A stretch of 64,000 nt of DNA from Scortum barcoo (lineage: Eukaryota > Chordata > Actinopteri > Centrarchiformes > Terapontidae), in assembly GCA_023238725.1 (NCBI GenBank), contig CM041531.1, positions 18,374,643 through 18,438,642 on the forward strand. The letters are read 5' to 3'. Position numbers and translations under genes: made by a program. Below are positions 47,632-59,510 of this stretch, piece by piece. Every line of letters begins with the position of its first letter. Positions within the stretch are counted from its first letter, which is position 1. A model generated the notes under the pieces. That model saw nothing but the letters and a program-made list of their open reading frames with translations. It was not told the DNA's origin and ran no database searches.

Positions 47632-50600
47632 GTAAGACACGGCACCGGGACTCGGTTTGACAGGGAATGTAACGTCTCACAACCTGAGAAGCGTTTTTTT
47701 TGTTTAGTGTTTTTTTTTGTTTGTTTTGTGTGTGTGTGTGTGTCGCTCCGCTCAGAGGAAGGTGAATCGTTTCCTCGCTGAAACAAGAAGTGTTAAAGAC
47801 GGATGGGTCAGCCGCTAAATGCTCCCTTATGTCAAAATGTGTCTGTTTAAGTCATAAATGTGGGTTTTGTCAGAGTTTGGAGTTAAAAATGTGGACTTTT
47901 TTTTTTCACGCCGCCTTTTCACCTGGCTGCTCTTTCCATCCACTGTCCTCTCGTCTTTAAGAGTTTGGTGTATTTGGGGTTAGTTATTTAAGCTAAACCG
48001 ACGAAGATGGGCTCTCTTTTGAACTTGGCTGCCTTTAATTGAACTCGATAAGGGTTTGGTCCTCGGCGCTTTGTGGCCAAGTAAATCGCCCATCTACGAG
48101 GAGCAGCGCTGGCAGGTATCCAAGCTGAGCTGAAGTCAGCCAGTAAATAAGTTGTTTCTCCTCCCTCCACCTGTCCTTGTCTGAACTCACCGTTTTGTCA
48201 GCACCTGGAGGTTAACGTGGATTCATCATTGTCTCCATCTCTGCAGGAGACAGATGATCCCTGACTGAGCAGGATACGTGTGAGTCTATGCTGCTGCTGG
48301 CCATCATGCTGAGGGTGTTACACATGGCTTCAGTGCATCTGATCAGATATTGGCAGAGTTTACCTAGATAAAAAAAAATTGAAGAAAATAAAATCTTGAT
48401 CATGTATTTGGGGGCTGCCTACACCCTGCCATGGTAGAGAAATCAGTACAAGTGTACGGAGTGTGTTGCAGTCAGTGACTTGGTGTTCTTCCAACCGAGC
48501 TTGACCGCAAAATGTTTTCAGAGCAGGAAGCGTTTTTGTTTTTGAACAAGTGTGCAAAAGTGCTGCCGTTAAGGTGCTGATTTGAAAGAGTTTGTCTACT
48601 GGTATCTACCCCTGAAAACATGGGCTCATGAGTGGGACCAGCACCCCTGTCTGAGTGTCCTCCTCGTGTCAGTCATTGGAGGTGCTGGTCTCTTTGTGGA
48701 AAAAAAAAAAAAACAAAACTGCCAAATAGATCAAGAGGTCTTGAAGAAGAGAAGTGTGCCACAAGACTGTAAAAGTTCCTGTTTTACTTTTTGTAGCTAT
48801 TTTTTTTAGAGTCAGCATTGTTGCACTTTAACTGATCTTATGACCTTAGTTTGTAAAATGTGTAATTAGTAAGGATGCTGTAATCTCCAATGTCAGTAAT
48901 AGGTGATTATTAACCAGAGATACTGCTGACATTGTCGTACCATGAGATGACATGGGAAAGCAAAATTTTTACGTAAAACATCATTAAGACTTTAAATGGT
49001 TTGTGCAATTTAGAGGGAAGAAAAGTCTCATTTACTTCTGGCAGATAGTCTTGATCTTCTTTGTCCAAGTTCTGCAAGTTCTGACCTCTTTTACAGTTGC
49101 CACAATCCTCCGAAAAACAGGGTCGAAATGAATTTAACGGTGTTTACAGAACTAAAAAATGACTTTGGATAATCCACAGACATTGCTCACAACAGTTTTC
49201 AGTGGAGCTACCTTTTATTGAAGAAATGGTCCTGAATTGGTTGATTTACTGTTTGGTAGTTTTGTCAGTATATCTCATTGGCTGGTGAGAGCCACAGTTT
49301 TATGGATGACTCAAAGTTGAATATATTAAGGGCTTAGCTTAATTTTTTTTTTTTTTTTGGAAAAGTGAAAAAATGCCATTTACAGTTTATCCAATCCCAT
49401 ATTGATGTCTCTTCAATTAGCTTGTTCTGTCCAAAACTCAATATTTAATTTGCTATATGTGGTATTTGAAATTGATCATCAAAATAATGCCCAATTAATT
49501 TTTCTATCAGCCGATTGAGCTCTAATGTCTCACAAGTAACTAGGGGGATAGTATGTAAACATTTTCATATGTCATTGTGGTGTTGTTGCTCTTTACTTTC
49601 ATTTAAATACCCTTCATGATTCTTTGATGTAGTTACTTGGCTGTAACGTTTCCTAAGCTGGAGTCTGGAAGTGAACATCGTTATGCTGTTTAAACATCAA
49701 ATGAAAGAAAGTCCTGAGGTTTCTCTTTAGTGGCAAAAAAGTGATCGTGTAGCTGTACAAATGTCTTGTGAAAACATTATATGCCACTTAGACTGATTAA
49801 AGCTGTTTGCTGAAGATTAATAGCCAGTGTTGTTTGCACTGTACACTGTTTTATATTTGCAAAGGATAGAGGAACGAAAAATAATAAAACGCCAGGATTA
49901 GGTGATAATTGTATTTGAGCTACTGTAATGCAACACAAGTAGACACTTTTAGCTTCATGTTTCTGTCCATATGGATCATAACTAGTATCACCATCTGCAT
50001 AAGCATAGCAGCCATAGTGTGTGTGTGTGGGTGGGGGTTGGGGGTAGTGATGGTATCATTTGGATGATTACATCAGCAATCCCTCTGTCAATTCTGCTCT
50101 AATAAATGGAAGTAGCTTATGGGGATACCAGTGACTGGTTTTCCGTCATGAGGAAGGAGCTTGATTGCTTTTCATTATTTAACCAGCATCATTTGTTGCA
50201 GATGTCTCAGAGGAAGAGCAAAAAATTGCAAAGTTTCCAAAGTCAAGTTAGAGAGCAAACAGGACATTGTTTGAGTATATAAGATGACAGAGCGGCACTA
50301 GAGTGGGCTGGGGTTAAATTCTTGGTCAGCAGATCAATGCACCGCTGCGAAGCCTGTGCCCTCTCACAGAAAAGATGTAATCTGAACTGTGACCCACACA
50401 TTGGCATTTGCCATTGGTGTGCAATTATCCATTGTGACGCTGTGATGTATCTCATTCTGACATGATGGGAAGCTTGTTGTAATTGTGCATGTTATGTATC
50501 TCTGTGTTTATGTAGAATCATTTCACAGTTTGATGGCTCTGGACAGGGGCTGTCTGTTGATGTGCAGTATAGATGCATATATTCAACATTAACAAAGAAA

Positions 50601-51814
50601 AAAACACCCCCCAAATCAATCTGTACTGTTCAGAGTGACGCCAGAGTCTGCTATCCTCATCGTTGTTTTATGACGAGTCTCTTAATAACTAGTGGTGGAG
50701 TTGTTTTGTGTTTCTTTCTCCTCTGTCATGCAGCCTCAGCTGACCATGAAGGCAGCATAAAGCAGCGGTTCTTGAAGTGAGGTTTAAGTACTTTCAGGGG
50801 TCTGCCAGTAACTGAGCATTTATTTTAGAGAATCGTTAATTTTCAGATTACACATTAACTGCCTGTGATGTTGTGTCCCAACCACAGTAAAAACAACGAC
50901 GCATTCTAAGTGCCTTGGACAAAATGAATCAGATCTTTTAGGCTTTTGTGGACTAATGCGCATCGATTTAGGCATCTTGTGATCATTAGTCTGTATCCTT
51001 TGGTGCACATGTTTATCTGACCCTCATGGTTCCTAGCCGTCTAATTTGACTCCTCATGAGTTTTCTTACAGCTATTCTTTTTCTGTCTACACAAAACAAA
51101 CCCATTAGTGGTTAAATTAGTTGTTCTTGCACATCATCACCAGTGCTACAGAGAATCCGGCTGACTTGTGTGGCTTACCTAAACACACTCTCACATCTGC
51201 TATCACACACTCGCATGCAGTGCATACATAGTCTCGGTCTGTGCTTGACGGTGACATTGACAGGAAACCTCCAGGGGAACCTCCACCGGAAATGTGAATG
51301 TGACTTCTTGCAGCTTTTCTTTAGAACTGGGGTTGACAGAGAGAAAAGGTACAAGTTCTCCTCTTGTGCTGCTTTCAGTTATCTTTCCTGCTCTGCACCT
51401 TGTAGTTTCCATTAAGAGCTATTCATAAAGAAATGTACCATTGCACTAAGGTATCAGTATCTGATTTCTTCACCTTTTTTAAGAATTACTTTGAAGTACA
51501 GGTGTGATCTATCTGTTGGAGACAGTGTGGGGGTAAACCTGCTGTACCTCTCTACTCCTTAAGACTTAATTCCTATCTCTGTCTCAGTAGAGAAATGCCA
51601 TCTAGCTCTCATCTCTAAACCAACACACACACAGAAGCAGGATTGCTCACATAATGGGCATTTTCCGTTGTCATTAGACCCCATGATGTTTTCCAAATGC
51701 TTCTAGCTGCCCATAAAACTGATGGTTTCACCCAGTTCTACCCTCTCTCCCATCTTCTCCCCCTTTGTCTCTCATCTTTCATCCCCACTTTCTCTCATCC
51801 ACTTTTGAGCAGGC

Positions 51815-51834
51815 CTCTCTCTCTCTCTCTCTCT
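51815..51834. repeat. (CT)n microsatellite
   Basis: Ten CT units in the presumed intron. Confidence 0.95.
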
Positions 51835-54800
51835 GGGTTTGAAATGAGAAGGGTTCCTCTCGGTGGACAGTGTGCTAATCCCCAAACACTCACTGGGGAC
51901 TAATCGGACTCATTAACTCTGACTCTGAGCTTCCAGCCAGAGATCAGCACTAATCCTTCTTCAGCATAGCCTTTGCCATGCATGTTATGAATGCTCTTTC
52001 TCCTTTCCTGTGCTGCTTTTTTCCATGCAAATAGAGAGAGACATCAAACATATCAGAAAAATAAAAGCCTGTATTTAGCCAAAATTATTTTTGTGATGCC
52101 CTAGTTGAGTTGTTTAAGAAGACACAGTGGTGCACTTTTAGCTTCTAACATCATGTCAGATTTATTTCTGACAATGTATTCATAATGCACTTTAACAACA
52201 CATGTCACGTCAGAGTTGAACACAGCAGGGATGTAAATACAGGTATAAAAATGGAGCAAAAACATTGGTCACCAGATCACTGGCCAGTGATTCATTTCCA
52301 CCAAAATGTCTGGATTGTTTTTACACTATTTAAAGTGAGCCTAACCTCATCGCGATACTTGCTGGTTTAAGTGTGTGAGGCTAGAGCGGAGGGGTGGAGA
52401 TGACCTTTACTTGGTGGATGCCTCTCTCCATCTCTCACTCCCAGGATTTCCCCCATATTGTGCTGTGAAATCGTAGGAAGCTTCCCCACTGAAGCAAAAT
52501 AACGAACATGAGCGTAACGCCACTGGGACCGGGCTTTCTAAAGCCACTCAGGGTTCAAAGGTTTGTCATTGACGTCATCAAATCTGCGGGAGACCCAGTC
52601 TCACTGTTTTAACTGTCCAGTGGTTTAATTTTTTTTCTTTATGTTGAATGTTTATTTTTCTTGCTTTAACCTCTTAGCAGTTTGAAAGACAAAATTCCTT
52701 GTCAATTTGCAACCATGCAAATTCACGCTACTTCAGCAACTTCAGCTTGATAAAAGCAGAGCTGATTATAGAAAGACATGGCAACACCCTTTACCCACTG
52801 CCAGTCCCAACCTAAAACTAGATAATGCACATGCTGACTGTCTGATCTGCCTTTTCTTGACAAACCATTTCCCTGGTACAAATTAATCAAAATAAAAAAT
52901 AAATGTAAAACCATAAACAATTGATAGCATTCTCATAGCTAGTACAGCCAGTTGTTTTTCAGATTTACAGAATACATTGAAAGGAGTTCAGTAGTTTGAA
53001 ATGAAGGTGAGTAGTTTTAGTTTATATACAGCTGTATCTTGAGGGTCCAACATCTGGATAGTGATTTTCCCAGTAAACTACATCACAAGGTCAAAGGAAT
53101 ATTGTTAAACAAATCTATTAGAAGATCATTGAAGTGTACCAAGTAGCGCAAAGTATTAGTTGAGGACTGATATGTTTTTTCAATACCAGTAACTGATATT
53201 TGGAACTGATGTACATATGCAGTAAAAATTTTAGTGTCCAACAAACAAACAAACTCCAAAACAAAACTTTATTTAAATGCCTTTAAGAGCATTTTAGATC
53301 AAGTTTGCAGCATATTTCTGTATAAGGTGTTCGTTAGTTCTCTGACAAAGTACCAACATGTCCAATACATTCTAAGGAAAAAAAAAAACTACAGTGATTT
53401 ATGGATGGTGAATTATTGCCGAAACTGTCAGTTCATAATGCAAATAATACCTTAAACAGGCTACTGTAGTGATCCCAGTTTGGCCATGGTGACAGAAGTA
53501 GACTATAGACAAACCTAACCACCACAGCACCCAGTGTATGATGTTAAATATATATTGTATTTTCATCCTATATTCTATTGACATCAGCTAACCTCTAATT
53601 CTCAGTCACATTTGTTGAAGACTGCTAATGTATCCTGTGCAGGAAAGCTCTTGAGGGGCCATTAAAGGCCATGCCCTCTTTCACTTCTGTTGTTCGGAGA
53701 GAATCGGTGCCACCGAGATGGGACGCTTTGGAGTGCCATTAGAGAAATGCCTCTTCACCCTATTGTCTGTTAAATTGTTCCATTTCCTGGGAACATTCCC
53801 CGCCCACAGCCCCTTTTGTGAAAACACTAATTACAATCTGCCTCCAGCAGCTTGGTGATAAAATGATTTTCAATGTAAGCACACACTCAGAGTGAATAAT
53901 TTATTTATAACCAAAAAGCTACAATCAGTCATATACTCAGACTCCTAAACCTTGCCTAATATGCCTGTGATGCGCTGCCATGAGAGAACGCGTTGGCCGT
54001 AAAATGCTTCGAGCCACATGGATGCATATGATATAACCATTTGTGGCTTACTTTTAGATGGAGCGCTGCGTCGAATGTTGAAACACCCTGCAGCCAGTAT
54101 GAGCCGATGCATGCCTCCTGTGAATGCTCGTTTTGAATGTGGGTGGTACAGATGTGTGGGTGTCTTGCTCTCACTCTCCACTCCCTCCCCCCTATTTCAA
54201 TTTCAGTATTTTTTTTCTGTGCTGTGGTTCAAGGACATTATGTAATGCTTATGAGAGCACCCCATCTGGAGAAGTGCCATTGAGACGCAGAGTTTGCAGA
54301 ACTCACTTTAGAACTGAAAAACAGCTTACCTGTGAAAGACATTAGTAACCGAGGACACTAAATGATGAGAGGAATTCGCAGTACAGCAGGTAAACAGCTC
54401 TCAGGCATGAAGAATCTTTGTAACTCTTTGATGACTTTTTTTTTTATTGTTTTTCCTTGAGTGTTAACGATATTTTGTCTTACAGGAAATGTAAATGAAC
54501 TCTTAAGATGTTAGCTTTGTACTGCAATTTTAATAAGGCTAATGTTTGTAATTATTTAGTTGGTGCACAGAAGTCTACACTTGGTGGATGCTGTTTTGTT
54601 TTGTATGAGCATGTGTGTTCACTCCACACAGAAAATTTGTGGTGTTTGCATGCCACAGGGAGGCTTGCAGCTCTCTGATGCTTCAACAAGCCCCTCATTG
54701 TGCTCAGCTGGTTAATGAGTGATTAGCTGGGATTGGCTCTCTGATAGACGACCTATCAAATGAATACAGCGGAGACGCTGAGATAAAATGGGGTATGCAA

Positions 54801-56144
54801 CTGGATAGAAGCTGGATGGCAGTAGGGCTACATAATTCAAACCGCACCAGATAACATTTCAAATGTATTGTCTAAAACTGAGCCAATCCTAATCGTCAGT
54901 TTCAATCCCAGCATATTGTTATTTTCCTCTGAAATAAAACAGATCGAAATCCCATCCTCTCCTTACTGACCTTTACTGTCTTTAATGACAGCTAGGCTCT
55001 GCACTGTGTTTTTGTAGTCCCAGTAACTCCAACATAGTGAGATAGTGGCATTGCATATTAAGGAGTCCGATTCCTGCCAGTTGAACTTTCATTCACATCA
55101 TGTTAATACTTTAAGCAGGCAAATAGTTTTGGACTATAGCTTGATAAGAAGCATCCTTTCTCAATTACACCATAACTTAGATGCCAAATGTGTGCCTTAT
55201 CTTCCCAAGTGGTTGTTATGTGGATATCTTTATTGAGTTGTAATAAAAAAAATCAGCCGCTCACACCGATCCACCCACCCCATCACATCCTGTAGCTAGC
55301 GTTTATGAGATGGTGGTGCAGTCTTTTTCCATTTGAGGACAGTCAGCTGTTGATCAAGCGGTGTACATAAGCCCACAACTATACCTTGGTTAGTGTTGAT
55401 CTTTATGTCCTCAGAGACATGAATATGGCTATCAGAGGACTGGGGTCAATAAAACCCTTCGACCGCATACAGAACACAAACATATGGCTGCAGGTTCCTG
55501 GCTAAGGCCTGCATCTTGTCAGCCAGTCAGATGAAGCCTGCAAAGTGCTTTATTAGCCTGGACCTGATGCATAGTGATGAGGAACTTCTGTCTTACTGCC
55601 AAGACAGTTCTGATATTTTTGAGCCCAGCTCCTCTCACTTATACACCCTAATGTGGTCTAAGGTAGGAGATGTGGCTGTGTGGATTGTCTCACAAAGAAC
55701 AGATACAACACCCTGGATAGGACAGTTATTTGGTAGATAGTTAGTCTCTGTTGTCAGTTTGCTAAATAGCATCACAGAGGTTAAATAGCAACACAGTGTG
55801 CAGTTTACAAACATCACCTTACACGATTTATGGAAGAAAAGCTGGTTCACCTGTTGCACCACTTATCCTGCAGCCACAAGAATGTAGTCCTCATGTTGTC
55901 CTTGATTTAACATTGAGCTGTAGACCTGCCTTCGCTATACACAGTGTATTTATACCTTATATAGAAGAGAAAACAGTGGTATGAATCACATTTAAAAGTA
56001 GTTTTTATTTGTCTGATTAATTGGAATAATTTTGTTTAACAGAATTACTAAATTAATCACTTCCTCATTTTGCAGATACACTCTTTTTTGACTTTGATAT
56101 GGCAACCAGCGTCTTTTAAAAGATCCGGTTTCGGTTGCTGTGTG

Positions 56145-56165
56145 TCACACACACACACACACACA
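56145..56165. repeat. (CA)n microsatellite
   Basis: About ten CA units, followed by further imperfect CA-rich sequence to 56175. Confidence 0.9.
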
Positions 56166-57448
56166 GACACACACCCACAAATAGACTCACTGCGTCCTTT
56201 GTGAGGGCCACTGCTGTTACCGTGCTGTGATGCTGTGGTTCAGTGGAGCAACCCAAAGCTTAAGGCTCAGATGTTGCACAGAGTCAAAAGGATGCTGTTC
56301 CATTAATGAATTATGCTTAGTGAGCATGTCCTGTGATGTTATTCTGTCTTCTAGCTGATACAAGAGTTCTAGAAAAATGTATTTGCTGAGCAGAAATGGT
56401 TTGCACTTTTTATTACATTCTATATTCCTCTTGTTTGTTGGTATACGAGAGAGTGAGAGAGTATATGAGACTTTTACAGCCATTCAGGTTCACTTACTGC
56501 TCATTACAAGAAGAGAAACCATGTTCTCATAAATCAATAAGAAACATTTGGTTCTTATCTGCATCTCTGCATATCTATCTTAACCAGTTCGTCCTGACAT
56601 AACTTAGAATCGGTGGCTGCTTTCATAACAGCATCCATCTGTGACTAACTGCGAGGTAGCTACAGGTTCCCTTTTTTATGAAGCTGTCCTTGCAGTGTTG
56701 TTGGGGAAATGAGTCACGGTTGCCAAGGAAGTGAGATGGTGTGCGGTCGACTGTATGTCACAGGGTACGGTTGGCCTTCACTCAAGAGAGCTCTGTGTGA
56801 GCTGGCTTGACGTTCAAGCTCCGTAGAAGTGCATTCAGCTTTTGAGAAACGAAGAGAGAGACAGAGAGAGGAAGGAAGAAAGGTGAAGAGTGCAGAATGA
56901 GTGGGAGTGATAAAAACTTGTGGCAAAATGTGTTGTCTTGCTGTTGGCTCATTTACAATATTCTGAAACTTGCGGGCTTCAGAAACAGTGCAGTCTGCTG
57001 TAGTTGAACTGACACTCAGATGTCAGTCAATGATTACTAACAGCTGATAGTATATAGACCAAAACGCACTCGGTGTTCCTCTTTCAGATTGAGCCACGTG
57101 ATGCAAGACAGCGTGTGTGGTTGCGTGTCTCTCTCGATACCAGTCGGCAGTGAAGATTTGGATGGATATTGACAATGATATTGGTGGTTTTGGTCAGCTA
57201 GGAAATATCAGTGCCTCCCTGTGCAGGAAACACACAGATGCTTCTTTGGTGTTTACCTGCCTACTTTAAACAGCTCAATTACTTGACAATCTGGCCAAAA
57301 ACGTACTATTGTATTATTTTGAGTTTTTATCACGGCTGTATAAACATTTTTCACTCCTAAAGAAGTGCATGGACACTTACTAAAACAAATGAAATACATT
57401 TGATATGAATTAAAGGAACAGTCTGGGGATGTTTTGTATTATCTACTA

Positions 57449-57553
57449 TGATGACCCCTCCTGTGTCTCTACTCTGCCAACCCCACGTCCTGTAAGGGGG
57501 AAGAAAAAAACACAAGCAGGCCAGGCAGAGTACAGACACAGGAGGTGTCATCA
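57449..57553. repeat. Long inverted repeat (30-nt arms, 45-nt loop)
   Basis: The left arm 57449-57478 and right arm 57524-57553 are complementary at 28 of 30 positions; mismatches are at arm positions 8 and 21. Outside the arms there is no further pairing. It could be a hairpin-forming part of a small MITE, a palindromic transposon relic or a transcribed hairpin. Confidence 0.8.
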
Positions 57554-59447
57554 CATCCCAAGAAAAGGCCAAAACCAACAATGAAATAGATCCTGCTAGC
57601 AAGTCTGTATCCAAATCCTGATGTAGCTAAACACCCAAATGCACCATTTCCTAATGCATAAGTAATGTTTGCTGTAAACTATAGTGTCCAGCTGTTTTAT
57701 TTATTCATCCTCTCTTGAAAATGAAAATGAAAGTTTATGTTTGTGACCTTTTCCTTAATGTTGATGTTTTTATCAGGAATAACTGCGCTTGGCCTTGAGC
57801 CACAGGCAACCTGGGGAAGTCCTACCTAAAAAGTACTGAAACAGGACACGCTGTCCAAGCTCTAGTTTTAATCTGTATTATTTTTAAGGAGTGTTATCTC
57901 TCTTTCCACAGGTTACATATGAAAACTAGCCATTTGTGTCCTCTTTTTGGAAGGAACAATAACTATCCATTATCCCGGCTAAATATACTGACAAAATCAT
58001 CTGGTTTGGGTCATGAGTTTTTCACACCTGGACGGGTTTTTCTATATGTAGCCCAGAGTGAGAGTGTGACTCACATTTGGGAGGGGCTGCAGTGAAACCA
58101 GTCATCTCACGCCAGTTCCTTTGAGAAATCAAGTGCGAGTAAACCTCACCTTCACCCAACTCGGCTAGAAACTCTTCTCCCCACTCAGCCGCAGAAACCC
58201 CAGGAAGGGTGCCGGTGTGTGCACATTCCTTGACTTGCAGTGGCAAAAACACACAGGCTGGCTTTTTATGAAATGCGTAACTCTATGCGCTGTGTCCCAT
58301 ACTGTAAAGCTGCCACAGACAAAGCCTCCATTGAGTTACGAGGAGCAGTGCGCCATTGGAGAAGGCAGAGCCAATGTAAAGACCGCCATAAGGTGGAGTC
58401 AAGAGGTTCAACTCGGGCTGCTCAACAGACACTGTATGTCACTTGTATGAAAAGGCAGTGCAAGAACACAAAGTGTATGAGTGCTAATGAAGACACTCAG
58501 TAAAGAGACAAGGATGATATTAGTTAAATCCTCAGGCTCCATCCACTCCAGCCATCCACAGTTCCCCATTTGAGGTAATGAGATCCCTCTGTGCTCCTTC
58601 TGCGTCACTCCCACTGTCTGACCTCTCTGCTGCTGCACAGCTGTAATTGAAGGCTTAGCAGAATGTGCCGTGCCATGCAACGCTTATAGCACATACAGTC
58701 AGCATTTCCCTCCCATGTTACGCACGTATTATTTTTCTCAGCTGATTCTTTCGTGCAATTATACACACCTACACAAGGGAATTGCTCATTTTCCTTCCCT
58801 CTGTGGGGAGATGTGTCCCAGCTCTTTGACCGGACCGGCTTCGGTTTTGACGCTCGCACCCCGATTAAGGGCAGTGACTGGAGTAATACTAATACTAGCG
58901 TGGGAAGAAACCCATTCAGTCACTGTGATGCAACACCACTCATCACCGAGCCACTGTACCACCAATCAAAGTTTTATACTGATGGCTCCTAAGAAACTCT
59001 GCTGGGGCACTTAGACTTTAAGTGCTTGGCTCAAAGGTATCTTATCTATACTTTTTTGAGGAACTAAAGAGAGAGCCCTGTCACCTCAGCCCTCGTAATA
59101 GCGCTGTTGGCAGGCATCAAGACTTAAACCTCTGCGTATGGCTTCGGCTGGATGGTGTAGTGTATGTAAGAGTGCGTGAGGATGTGTGGACAGGGTGTGT
59201 TTGACAACACTCATTGGTCCTCTATGTCTGAGCCAGAGCCAGGCAGCTGTTAGTCTATGCAGACAAGCTGACTCCTCCCTGCATGCACACCCAAAGTCAT
59301 GCACATTAAAGAATGTAATCCACTCCATGTATGTTCTCATACCCTTTTTACCCAATTTATTTCTTTGTTGAAATATATTGGAAGCATTTTTTAAAAATCT
59401 TTCTCTATGTCTTTGCATTTAACTACTATTTATTTCCACTGTGTGTC

Positions 59448-59510
59448 TTGCTGCTGTTACAATGTGAATTTCCCTGCTGTGGGACTAATAAAGGCCATCT
59501 GAATCTGAAT
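59448..59510 (+). mobile_element. LINE 3' tail in the downstream non-coding region
   Basis: 'cttgctgctgttacaatgtg', 'aatttccctgctgtgggact' and 'aataaaggccatctgaatc' match the same 3' end seen at 14345 and, inverted, at 16553, ending in short 'tgaatc' repeats. It is a 5'-truncated insertion. Confidence 0.7.

Noticed and set aside
53945..54181. Overlapping open frames on both strands near 54.0 kb
   Set aside because: No recognisable protein, no splice support and short length. They are compatible with chance.
58670..59014. 114-codon frame at 58.7-59.0 kb as a coding exon of the downstream gene
   Set aside because: The translation does not resemble adenylate cyclase or another protein I know, and no acceptor/donor pair brackets it convincingly.
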